From NCBI RefSeq assembly GCF_020662265.1, contig NZ_VEWM01000122.1, positions 1 through 64,000 on the forward strand: a DNA stretch of 64,000 nucleotides, written 5' to 3'. This document shows positions 39,869 through 47,369 of this stretch, piece after piece. Position 1 is the stretch's first letter; the number at the start of each line of letters is the position of its first letter. This DNA is from Psychrobacter sp. I-STPA6b (GTDB taxonomy: Bacteria; Pseudomonadota; Gammaproteobacteria; Pseudomonadales; Moraxellaceae). The notes under the pieces were generated by a model, which did not search any database, was not told the DNA's origin, and saw only the letters and a list, made by a program, of their open reading frames with translations. A program made the position numbers and the translations under genes.

Positions 39869-40414
39869 ATGAGTCAAATGACAGCGATATTTTTGATGGT
39901 GGTTTTATATGGCATCTTGCCTGTTGCTGGCTTGTATTTTGGTTATCGCGGGTTTAAAAAATTAACAGCACCAAAAATGCTGGCATATAAAGCCATGCCT
40001 CAATTGGGTTATATTCCTGAAAAAAGTTTGCCAGATGACATCAAACTGACCTTAGAGCAGATAAATCAAAAAGGTGAAAAATTATGCCTTATCTATGGTG
40101 ATACCAATAATGATGGGGTGATTGATGATAAAGATACAGTAAGTGAAACCTATATCATGATAAAAAATATCATGGATAAACATATTCCCGAAGCCATTGC
40201 TGATTATCGCCGTTTAAATGATTTGGATGAAACCCGCACTAATACTAAAAAAATTAAACACTCTAATGTGACAGGTCGACAAGCGTTATTAGAAGTGTTA
40301 AATACAGTCAATACTCAGTTTGATGATTTGCTAGAGGCTTCATATCACCAAGACGGACAAAAACTTTTAGTAACCAATCGTTATTTACAACAGCGTTTTG
40401 ATAATCGAAGCTAA
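39869..40414 (+). CDS. Uncharacterised membrane-anchored protein, tandem paralogue 2 of 3, with EF-hand-like loop
   Basis: A 181-residue protein with one N-terminal membrane helix (about 6-25), block 1 LPDDIKLTLEQINQKGEKL (54-72), block 2 IPEAIADYRRLN (106-117), then TGRQALLEVLNTVNTQFDDLL (135-155) and NRYLQQRF (170-177). Between the blocks sits DTNNDGVIDDKD (78-89), a good calcium-binding EF-hand/dockerin-type loop that paralogues 1 and 3 lack. Ribosome site gtaagga. The membrane topology would leave the soluble part on one side of the inner membrane; which side is not evident. Confidence 0.75.
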   Translation: MSQMTAIFLMVVLYGILPVAGLYFGYRGFKKLTAPKMLAYKAMPQLGYIPEKSLPDDIKLTLEQINQKGEKLCLIYGDTNNDGVIDDKDTVSETYIMIKNIMDKHIPEAIADYRRLNDLDETRTNTKKIKHSNVTGRQALLEVLNTVNTQFDDLLEASYHQDGQKLLVTNRYLQQRFDNRS

Positions 40415-40452
40415 AAACCTGTTTTCACAAGATGCAATATCGTGCAATATCG

Positions 40453-40528
40453 GATTTTACACAAAAGTAAAATATAGCTATATTCCTTGTAACTATTAGT
40501 TTGGTGAAATAAATGTATAACAGAGCCT
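40453..40528. mobile_element. MITE fragment, copy D (reverse orientation, partial)
   Basis: Reading the minus strand, about 76 bases match the 5' half of copies A-C: an end like ggctctgttat, then ttcaccaaac, ttacaaggaatatagctatattttac. The other half of the element is missing. The TA flank is present after gcc at 40528. It separates tandem paralogues 2 and 3. Confidence 0.55.
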
Positions 40529-40542
40529 ATGGATATAGGCTC
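40523..40542. repeat. Perfect 8-bp hairpin between paralogues 2 and 3
   Basis: gagcctat-ggat-ataggctc forms a perfect stem with a 4-base loop. It starts in the last bases of MITE copy D. It is not followed by a T-run, so it is a transcript-stability or processing structure rather than a classical terminator. Confidence 0.6.
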
Positions 40543-40598
40543 TAAAAGGAAAAAAGAGCGGGAGAAATAGGACAGGTTTACGGAGTAATTAACAGTCT

Positions 40599-41246
40599 AT
40601 GTTGCTATTGACAAGTGCGGGTGTATTAACAGCTGGCGTGGTATGGTATTTAGGCAGAAAAGGCTGGCACGCATTCCATCATAGCGTTGGTATTCGTGTC
40701 GGGCAAGTGACATATATTGATGATACTCATGCCAGACAGCCTTATATCTTGCCACCTTTAAGCATATTAACCATTGATTCGCAATATTTGCAATACCTGC
40801 CTATAGAAATACTGGCACAATTACAGCGTATCGACAGTAAAACGCAAGCATATCAATCTGCTCAGCAAGGACTTGATATCAAGATAAATGAACGGGCTTT
40901 ATCGGTTGACACTGTGACAGAAGAAGCATTTGTGTTACAAAAGCTGATTTATGAGCGTTTGCCAGAAGTGCTTGCCAGACATCATGCCATTGCCCATCAA
41001 CAGGCACTACTGGCAATAAATACAGCAATAACAAATAATGTCTCAACAAAAAAGGCTGTGCCAGAGCAACAGCCTAGTAATCAAAAAAATCCTCAAAATA
41101 GCCTTTTAGAAGCATTAAATATTGTGCAGTCACTCTTGACTCGTATTGAAAACCTTTTAGATAAGTTAATGAGCCAATTTGAGCAAGCACAACTACACAA
41201 CCTAAAAGCCATGCAACGTTATCTTGATAGCCGTGATGAAGGATAG
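40599..41246 (+). CDS. Uncharacterised membrane-anchored protein, tandem paralogue 3 of 3
   Basis: A 215-residue protein with a short N-terminal membrane helix (about 2-18), block 1 LPIEILAQLQRIDSK (67-81), block 2 LPEVLARHHAIAH (121-133), a variable Gln/Asn-rich spacer (140-167), then LLEALNIVQSLLTRIENLLDKL (169-190) and MQRYLDSR (205-212). The spacing and order of blocks match the two upstream genes, so the three arose by tandem duplication. The best ribosome site (cggag) is 13 bases from the ATG, weaker than for its neighbours. Ends 20 bases from the convergent rluB. Confidence 0.73.
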   Translation: MLLLTSAGVLTAGVVWYLGRKGWHAFHHSVGIRVGQVTYIDDTHARQPYILPPLSILTIDSQYLQYLPIEILAQLQRIDSKTQAYQSAQQGLDIKINERALSVDTVTEEAFVLQKLIYERLPEVLARHHAIAHQQALLAINTAITNNVSTKKAVPEQQPSNQKNPQNSLLEALNIVQSLLTRIENLLDKLMSQFEQAQLHNLKAMQRYLDSRDEG

Positions 41247-41266
41247 TCTTTAGTCGCTATGTTTTG

Positions 41267-42193
41267 CTAACGGCTTTTATGTGCAGTACGACCACGGCGA
41301 GCTTTTAGTGGTTTTTTCTGAATACGTTCTTTTTTGCGCTTGGCGGCACCTTGTAGTCCTGTGCCTTGGCGAGGGCGCAAGTTAACTAAATCAGTCAGGT
41401 CATGAATCTCTTTTTTATCCAGCTCAATAAAACGCCCTGTGCGTAGCTCTTTGGGAAGGCTGACTGAGCCATAGCGAGTACGAAGTAATCGGCTAACCTT
41501 GAGTTCTTGTGATTCAAACAAACGGCGCACTTCTCGGTTGCGTCCTTCTTTTAGCTTAACGTGATACCACTTATTGACACCGCTACCACCGCCTTCTTGA
41601 ATATCATCAAATTTTGCCAGACCATCTTCAAGCTCAACACCTGCTGTCAGTTTACTGGCTATCTCAGGGGTCACATCACCGAGTACACGTACCGCATATT
41701 CACGTACAATCTCATTTGATGGATGCATTAAGCGGTGCGCCAGCTCGCCATCATTGGTAAATAATAACAGCCCTGTCGAGTTAATATCTAAGCGTCCGAC
41801 CATCACCCAGCGGTCATGGGTAAGTTTAGGTAGACGGTCAAAGACGGTGGGACGACCCTCTGGGTCATTGGCAGAGCAGATTTCCCCTTCAGGTTTGTAA
41901 TAAGCCAATACACGGCGACGTTTTTCTTTTTCGGGTTTATATTTAATCAGTCGACCATCCACTCGGATTTCATCGCCATGACTGACTCTGTCACCGATGG
42001 TGGCAGGGGTGCTATTAATAGAGACGCGCCCAGATTTGATGACCTCTTCCATCTGTCTTCTTGAGCCAAGCCCCATACGAGCAAGGGCTTTTTGCAGTTT
42101 TTCTGTGCCTGCTGTACTGGTTGGGGAAGTATTGCTCTCAGCGTTAGGATTGGAGTTTGGGTTGGGATGGGAATTGTTACTGTGTTCAGACAT
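41267..42193 (-). CDS. rluB: 23S rRNA pseudouridine synthase RluB
   Basis: Isomerises uridine 2605 of 23S rRNA. The 308-residue protein has a disordered Asn/Ser/Pro-rich start (1-28), an S4 RNA-binding domain (LQKALARMGLGSRRQMEEVIK), the catalytic region VGRLDINSTGLLLFTNDGEL with the active Asp, and the C-terminal RNREVRRLFES. A basic Lys/Arg tail ends the protein. RluB is preferred over RluE/RluF by length and S4 domain. It usually follows scpB; here the scp genes are 1.3 kb away and on the same strand. Confidence 0.92.
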   Translation of the reverse strand: MSEHSNNSHPNPNSNPNAESNTSPTSTAGTEKLQKALARMGLGSRRQMEEVIKSGRVSINSTPATIGDRVSHGDEIRVDGRLIKYKPEKEKRRRVLAYYKPEGEICSANDPEGRPTVFDRLPKLTHDRWVMVGRLDINSTGLLLFTNDGELAHRLMHPSNEIVREYAVRVLGDVTPEIASKLTAGVELEDGLAKFDDIQEGGGSGVNKWYHVKLKEGRNREVRRLFESQELKVSRLLRTRYGSVSLPKELRTGRFIELDKKEIHDLTDLVNLRPRQGTGLQGAAKRKKERIQKKPLKARRGRTAHKSR

Positions 42194-42601
42194 TTAAGTT
42201 TCCTTGAGTCGGTTGGGATACATTTCGCAATGTATACAAAATACAATTATGGTAGGACTATTCTACGCTAATTTACACAGGTTTAGTATGGCTATTGTTT
42301 TATATAGTCTGATTACTATTAAGCCACAACAGCGTTAACCTTACTCGATGTATGATATCTACTGTATTTTCACTCGCTTGCCTTGTGGGGTGGGTGTTCG
42401 ATAATAGTTAGTCATCTTCAACTATATTTTTAATCAGTTTTTTGTATGCCTAGGACAATTTTTTGACTAAGCAATATCTAAGTTTCTAATTGTATTCATT
42501 GATAACTTCTGCCAAAGTAGTGATTGTTATTACATTTAGAGTTTATATAATATAGCAATACCAATGATAAATTTACATAAAGTAAAAATAGGAGAATAGA
42601 A
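42194..42601. other. Intergenic region between rluB and the CSD-DUF805 gene
   Basis: 408 bases between divergent genes, AT-rich, containing no ORF, tRNA, repeat or hairpin that I can support. Confidence 0.6.
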
Positions 42602-43318
42602 ATGAAAGGGAAAGTATTAAGCTTTTATACCCAGCAAAATCAAGGTTTTATCATGGGTGAGGATGGTCATAAGTATTCATTTTTTGGTACTGGCTGGCAA
42701 GAAAATGAAGTACCAAAAGGTGGCGACCAAGTTGAGTTTGTGGTGGATGCCACGGGGCAAGCCATTAATATTGTATATGCTACGTTAGCAACACCTGTGA
42801 ATCTATTTAAGTCACAGCAAGAAGAACGATATTCAGATGCCTCAGAGAGAAATGCTACTTTAGGTAATGTCTATGCCTCACCAACCTCTCAGGTGTCACC
42901 CACTTATAACTCTGCTCAAGATGCCTTATATGCTGAAGAAGAAGGCTATAACTTGATTGATTGGACAAAAAAGTGTCTACAAAATTATGCTAACTTTAAT
43001 GGACGGGCTAGACGTCAAGAATACTGGTTCTTCTACTTGGCGCAGGTGATTATTAACTTTGTTTTGGGTATGATTTTGGGGATATTGAGTGGGGTGATCG
43101 GTGCAGATATGTCATGGGTTGTTAATATTATTGGTCTAGCATTTGCATTACCTACATTTGCAGTAGGGGCAAGACGATTGCATGATATTGGTAAATCTGG
43201 GTGGTGGCAATTGTTATGGTTGGTTCTAATCATTGGCTGGATACCATTGATAATTTGGCTGGCTACTGACACCAAGCCTGAACATAACAAATGGGGTGCA
43301 CCAGCCAGACGCGTTTAG
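42602..43318 (+). CDS. Cold-shock-like domain fused to DUF805 membrane domain
   Basis: A 238-residue protein. Residues 1-65 look like a cold-shock/OB fold (MKGKVLSFYTQQNQGFIMG, HKYSFFG, a PKGGDQVEFVV strand), where canonical CspA has KGxVKWFNxxKGFGFI and FVHF; the aromatic RNP residues are only partly kept. A linker (66-115) leads to DUF805: NFNGRARRQEYWFFYLAQ, three to four membrane segments, and the diagnostic GARRLHDIGKSGWWQLL with TDTKPEHNKWG. Function of DUF805 is unknown. The start has an aggag-like site (taggagaatagaa). Confidence 0.85.
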   Translation: MKGKVLSFYTQQNQGFIMGEDGHKYSFFGTGWQENEVPKGGDQVEFVVDATGQAINIVYATLATPVNLFKSQQEERYSDASERNATLGNVYASPTSQVSPTYNSAQDALYAEEEGYNLIDWTKKCLQNYANFNGRARRQEYWFFYLAQVIINFVLGMILGILSGVIGADMSWVVNIIGLAFALPTFAVGARRLHDIGKSGWWQLLWLVLIIGWIPLIIWLATDTKPEHNKWGAPARRV

Positions 43319-43376
43319 TGAAGAGTTTCTTGCTGTTTCATAATAGTTTCTTGCTATTTAATAGTACTTTGAAAAG

Positions 43377-43411
43377 AAAACCATCTTGTAAGAAAGATGG
43401 TTTTTTATTTT
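43377..43411. terminator. Bidirectional terminator between the DUF805 gene and scpB
   Basis: aaaaccatctt/aagatggtttt stem (43378-43387 with 43394-43402) with T-runs in both directions (ttttttattttt on plus; on minus the other side reads ttttctttt), in the gap between the convergent genes. Confidence 0.85.
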
Positions 43412-43470
43412 TACATGAAAGTAGAAAGTAGCTGTATCTGTTGTAAATATCAGCTTAACGGGGTGAAACT
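43404..43470. mobile_element. MITE fragment, copy E (reverse orientation) overlapping the scpB stop
   Basis: Reading the minus strand, gaagtttcaccccgttaagc then gatatttacaacagatacag and ctactttctactttcatgta follow copy A base for base with few changes. The scpB stop codon (43455-43457) lies inside this match, so the last few scpB codons and the stop are MITE-derived. The terminal repeat itself is not clear. Confidence 0.6.
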
Positions 43471-44009
43471 TCAGATAATGCAGGCAATTCGGGTAACTCA
43501 TCCAAATTTGCCAATCCAAACGCATCTAAAAATTCATCTGTGGTATGCAGTAGGGCAGGGCGACCAATGGTATCTTTGTAGCCATCCTCTTTTATCCAAC
43601 CTTTATCAAATAACTGCCGTAAAATATTACTCGATAGCGTCACTCCACGGATTTGCTCAATATCACTACGAGTGACAGGCTGTTTGTAAGCAATCACACT
43701 CAGTGTTTCAAGTAAGGCTTGGCTCAGGCTTTCTAAGCGTTGCGGAAATACTTGCTGAATTAAGGGGCTGTATTGATTGTCAATCTGTAAGCGATAGCCA
43801 CTGGCAGTATTATTGAGCCTAAGCACGCCATGAGACAGACGTTGTTGTAATATTACCAAAGCGGTCTCTAGCTCTTGCTTGGATAAGGATAAATGTTTTT
43901 TAAGCTGACTGTCTGTTAATGGCGTTTCAGAAGTATGCAGTAATACTTCGATATGACGACTTAATTCTTCATAACGGGCATGAGATTGGGCAATTTCGGT
44001 GTGTTTCAT
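43455..44009 (-). CDS. scpB: Segregation and condensation protein B
   Basis: Subunit of the Smc-ScpAB condensin that organises the chromosome. The 184-residue protein has two winged helices, with the ScpB core LSQALLETLSVIAYKQPVTRSDIEQIRGVTLSSNILRQLFDKGWI (about 95-140) and GRPALLHTTDEFLDAFGL. Its last residues (about SEVSPR) and the stop codon come from a MITE fragment, so the tail has been replaced. scpA is on the same strand upstream, but a 200-residue unknown gene separates them. Confidence 0.94.
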   Translation of the reverse strand: MKHTEIAQSHARYEELSRHIEVLLHTSETPLTDSQLKKHLSLSKQELETALVILQQRLSHGVLRLNNTASGYRLQIDNQYSPLIQQVFPQRLESLSQALLETLSVIAYKQPVTRSDIEQIRGVTLSSNILRQLFDKGWIKEDGYKDTIGRPALLHTTDEFLDAFGLANLDELPELPALSEVSPR

Positions 44010-44024
44010 AGGTTGGCTTATAGT

Positions 44025-44627
44025 TTAGTTCATAGTTTGGTTTTTTGATTTTACAAGTTTATCAATATCTAATAATAACTGACGGGCAGGGTAATATTTC
44101 CAGTTTTCAATTATCCTAAATTTTTGATTAGCAGTGGCATGCATGCTTCGATAATATATGTCCCAATAGCTTGCCATTCTACTTTTTTGTCTTTGCCAAA
44201 ATACAGGGTTTTGCTGGATAAAGTCAGCAATTATATTTGGATGTTTTTGAATAAATGGGGCTGTGTCTAGTTGAACTTCCAATATATACTCACCCAGTAA
44301 CCTGATGACAAAAGGAACAGCAATATCTGGATAATTGGTATCAGTCAGTAGGTTTAAATGCTTTTGTCGAACAAAGCCATCATAATGGCGAGTATATATA
44401 CAGTGTATTATGGTTTGCTCAATCTCATTGAAATTTATCCACGAGATATTAGGTGAGGAATATTGTCGATAAAAAAGACAGAGTGTTTCACCTTGATAAT
44501 AGACATACTCATTTTGTGAGTCAGAAGATGATGGTGAGCCATATTTACCAAGTTCATGTTTTATCAAATATTGCTCGACTTTTTTAGCAGATAAATGATA
44601 TTGGCTTAAAAATGCAGTGGTTATCAT
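44025..44627 (-). CDS. Uncharacterised protein inserted between scpA and scpB
   Basis: A 200-residue soluble protein, no signal or membrane segment. Aromatic-rich and with a helical C-terminal half (for example FIQKHPNIIADFIQQNPVFW and RMASYWDIYYRSMHA). It starts 25 bases after the scpA stop and ends 15 bases before scpB, so it is read as part of the scp operon; no ribosome site stands out. I recognise no family. Accessory insertion into an otherwise conserved gene pair is the notable point. Confidence 0.65.
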   Translation of the reverse strand: MITTAFLSQYHLSAKKVEQYLIKHELGKYGSPSSSDSQNEYVYYQGETLCLFYRQYSSPNISWINFNEIEQTIIHCIYTRHYDGFVRQKHLNLLTDTNYPDIAVPFVIRLLGEYILEVQLDTAPFIQKHPNIIADFIQQNPVFWQRQKSRMASYWDIYYRSMHATANQKFRIIENWKYYPARQLLLDIDKLVKSKNQTMN

Positions 44628-44652
44628 ATTGGTTTTACATATATTTTTGATT

Positions 44653-45474
44653 TTACGCTATCCACTTTAAAGTAAGTGTATTAAATGAGACTTCATGCAC
44701 TTCGTTATTAGGTACCTCGTTGTCAGGTATTTCGGCAAATCCAATTAACTGCCGTTTCATCAGCTCAAGCACTGCCACAAAACTCACCACCACCCCCAAT
44801 TTACCTTGAGTAGGGTCAAGAAAATCGCTAAATTTACCACTGCCTTGTTGTGCTAACTGACGGCTAATACTGGCAATACGGTCAGCCAGTGGCACAGGGT
44901 CAACTTTAACGGTGTGCATTTGATAATCGGGTTTAAGTTGCATTTTAAGCAAACTTTCTACCAAAATTTCTGGGGCATAATTGGATAGCTGTTTTGCCAT
45001 CATCTCAGGGTTGGGCAGGCTTGCCAATGCCAAAAATACATCTCGCTCAAGGCGTACCAGTTTATCCAATCGTTGGCTGGCGGTTTTGATTTGGGCGTAT
45101 TCCTCAAGGCGATGAATCAGCTCAGCTTTGGGGTCACGCTCATCTTCAGGTAGCTCAGGGGCAGGCAATAACAGTTCAGTTTTGATGGCAATCAAGGTCG
45201 ATGCCATCAGTAAATAATCCCCTGCCAACTCAAAATGGTCAGCGTCAAGCTGTTGAATATAGCTTAAATACTGCTCGGTAATCGGTAAAATGGCGGTATC
45301 AGTGATATCAAAGTTATTCTTTTTGACTAAATATAATAAAAAATCCAAAGGTCCTGCAAACTGCTCTAACCAAATGGCAAACGCCTGCGGAGGAATATAT
45401 AAATCCTCTGGCAGGCTTTCGATGGGGGTTTGGTAGATACGGATATCATGTGGTGTTTCGAGTGCGGTGATCAT
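44653..45474 (-). CDS. scpA: Segregation and condensation protein A
   Basis: Kleisin subunit bridging the Smc dimer. The 273-residue protein starts with the signature FAIWLEQFAGPLDFLLYLVKKNNFDI (about 32-57) and ITEQYLSYIQQLDADHFELAGDYLLMASTLIAIKTELLLP, and ends with a winged-helix that contacts the Smc head (VSFVAVLELMKRQLIGF). It lies 6 bases after the methyltransferase gene on the same strand, in a trpS-methyltransferase-scpA-unknown-scpB run. Confidence 0.95.
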   Translation of the reverse strand: MITALETPHDIRIYQTPIESLPEDLYIPPQAFAIWLEQFAGPLDFLLYLVKKNNFDITDTAILPITEQYLSYIQQLDADHFELAGDYLLMASTLIAIKTELLLPAPELPEDERDPKAELIHRLEEYAQIKTASQRLDKLVRLERDVFLALASLPNPEMMAKQLSNYAPEILVESLLKMQLKPDYQMHTVKVDPVPLADRIASISRQLAQQGSGKFSDFLDPTQGKLGVVVSFVAVLELMKRQLIGFAEIPDNEVPNNEVHEVSFNTLTLKWIA

Positions 45475-45480
45475 ATATAG

Positions 45481-46122
45481 TTAACTTTGCCGTACAGCCA
45501 TAAATAACCCTGCCCCAATATTCAATGTATTACATAGATAACGAGGGTCTTGTTTAAAAGTGGTTATAAAGTCTGCGACTTCATCTGCATGAGATATCAC
45601 ATTATCTACCACTAATATATGACTCACACTAAGAGCATGGTGTAAATACTCAATATAATGATGATAAAACTTACGCTCTGCATCCAAAAAAATAAGCTCA
45701 AAAGTTTGTTGATTTTGTTTTAAAAAGCTTTCAGCATCAATGACTTGCAAATCTACTTGATGCGATAAACCAACAGCTTGCAAATGTTGCCAAGCAATCT
45801 GGCTACGCTCACTATCAATATCTAATGAGATAAGTTGGGGTTGCAGATTTGTTTGTGAGTCTGACTGTGCAAGATTGTTTAACGCATAAGCCAACCATAA
45901 GGTAGAAAAACCTGTTGATGTGCCGATTTCTAGAACCCTAAAGGCTTGTTTGGCAATCACCAAACTGGCTAAAAATTTAGCAGATTCAGGCTCAAGGTGG
46001 CGATGGCGTGCCAGTCTGTCTGTTTGTTTATCATCAAACGCTTTATTTTTCTGATACATATTTTCGCAATAATGAATAAAGCGTTGGGTATCGAAGGATT
46101 GGTCAGAACTGGTTATGCTCAT
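45481..46122 (-). CDS. O-methyltransferase family protein (class I SAM-dependent)
   Basis: Predicted SAM-dependent methyltransferase of 213 residues. Motif I is RVLEIGTSTGFSTLWLAYAL (about 60-80), with LISLDIDSERSQIAWQHLQ and ELIFLDAERKFYHHYIEYLHHAL downstream, the catechol O-methyltransferase-like arrangement (LDA near the metal site). The ATG at 46122 is preferred to a TTG nine codons upstream because aaggcg is adjacent to it, although that spacing is short. Its substrate is unknown. Same operon as trpS (upstream) and scpA. Confidence 0.83.
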   Translation of the reverse strand: MSITSSDQSFDTQRFIHYCENMYQKNKAFDDKQTDRLARHRHLEPESAKFLASLVIAKQAFRVLEIGTSTGFSTLWLAYALNNLAQSDSQTNLQPQLISLDIDSERSQIAWQHLQAVGLSHQVDLQVIDAESFLKQNQQTFELIFLDAERKFYHHYIEYLHHALSVSHILVVDNVISHADEVADFITTFKQDPRYLCNTLNIGAGLFMAVRQS

Positions 46123-46156
46123 CGCCTTCTCATTATTTATAAGTAGCAAAATCTAG

Positions 46157-47242
46157 CTACTTCTTTAATTTTGCCAATGGTTTGATACCAATAGCTCGGC
46201 GGGCTTTATCGAGTTGCTTACGGCTATGACGACGCGCTTTTTCTGCCCCCATTAGCAAAATCTCTTCAAGCTCAGCAGGATTTGCCATGAGATGTTCATA
46301 ACGCTCACGGAATGGGGCAATTTCACCATTAATCTTATTAAATAAAATTTCTTTTGCCTCACCCCAGCCAATACCTGCCTCAAAGCGGGTGCGTAGCTCG
46401 CTAATCTCATCAGCAGTAGCAAAGGCTTTATAAATCTCAAAGATGGTTGATTCGTCAGGATTTTTTGGCTCTTCAGGGGCTTGTGAATTGGTGACGATAC
46501 GCATAATGGCTTTATGCAGTTGTTTTTCCCCGTTTACTTGTGGGTTTAGCTCGCCAAATAACGGAATGGTATTGCCATAACTTTTGCTCATCTTACGTCC
46601 ATCAAGCCCCGTTAATAAAGGCATGTCATCATTGACCATCTCTTTAGGCAGGGTAAATAGCGACTTATATTTATGGTTAAATGTCCCTGCAATATCACGT
46701 GCCATTTCAAGATGTTGGATTTGGTCACGTCCAACAGGTACGTGAGTGGCATTAAACATCAAAATATCAGCCGCCATCAGCACTGGATAGCTAAATAATC
46801 CCATGGTAATACCGTGGTCGGGGTCAACATCATTTTTTTCCATATTAATATCAACAGAGGCTTTATAGGCATGCGCTCTATTCATCAAGCCTTTGGCACA
46901 AGAGCAGTTTAAAATCCATGCCAGTTCTGGAATCTCAGCGATGTCGGATTGACGATAAAATACCACTCGTTCTGGGTCTAGACCGCAGGCAAGCCATGTA
47001 GCGGCAATCATTTTGGTAGACTCATGAATTTGGGCAGGGTCAAAACATTTGATGATGCCATGGTAATCAGCTAAAAAGAAAAATGCTTCATCGTCGCTAT
47101 TTTGTACGGATTGTATGGCAGGGCGAATGGCACCCACATAGTTACCTAAATGGGGAATGCCTGTGGTGGTAATGCCTGTTAAAATGCGTCTTTTTTCTGT
47201 TTGCTCATTTGCTTGTTGGCTGTCTAACGGCTGATTGCTCAT
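46157..47242 (-). CDS. trpS: Tryptophanyl-tRNA synthetase
   Basis: Class Ic aminoacyl-tRNA synthetase charging tRNA-Trp. The 361-residue enzyme has the HIGH-type [17 protein letters not shown] (about 25-41), the tryptophan pocket region [31 protein letters not shown], and KMSKS in [12 protein letters not shown] (about 213-217). Length and sequence fit the group common in Moraxellaceae. It leads a long minus-strand run into the scp genes. Confidence 0.97.
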   Translation of the reverse strand: MSNQPLDSQQANEQTEKRRILTGITTTGIPHLGNYVGAIRPAIQSVQNSDDEAFFFLADYHGIIKCFDPAQIHESTKMIAATWLACGLDPERVVFYRQSDIAEIPELAWILNCSCAKGLMNRAHAYKASVDINMEKNDVDPDHGITMGLFSYPVLMAADILMFNATHVPVGRDQIQHLEMARDIAGTFNHKYKSLFTLPKEMVNDDMPLLTGLDGRKMSKSYGNTIPLFGELNPQVNGEKQLHKAIMRIVTNSQAPEEPKNPDESTIFEIYKAFATADEISELRTRFEAGIGWGEAKEILFNKINGEIAPFRERYEHLMANPAELEEILLMGAEKARRHSRKQLDKARRAIGIKPLAKLKK

Positions 47243-47369
47243 AAATTCTCTCTATTTACTTTGTTAAAAAGGTAAAAATTAAAATAATCTTTTAGGGTGG
47301 ATGGTCGCTTGCATGATAGTTTCTTTACTTTTTCGCCTAACAGACATTATAACAAACTCACTGATTAAG

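Noticed and set aside
40100-40135. True dockerin or cellulosome module
   Set aside because: Only a single loop is present, without the second loop and helices of a dockerin, so only an EF-hand-like site is claimed.
43397-43675. Plus-strand frame antisense to scpB
   Set aside because: Overlaps the terminator, a MITE fragment and the conserved scpB coding sequence; no ribosome site.
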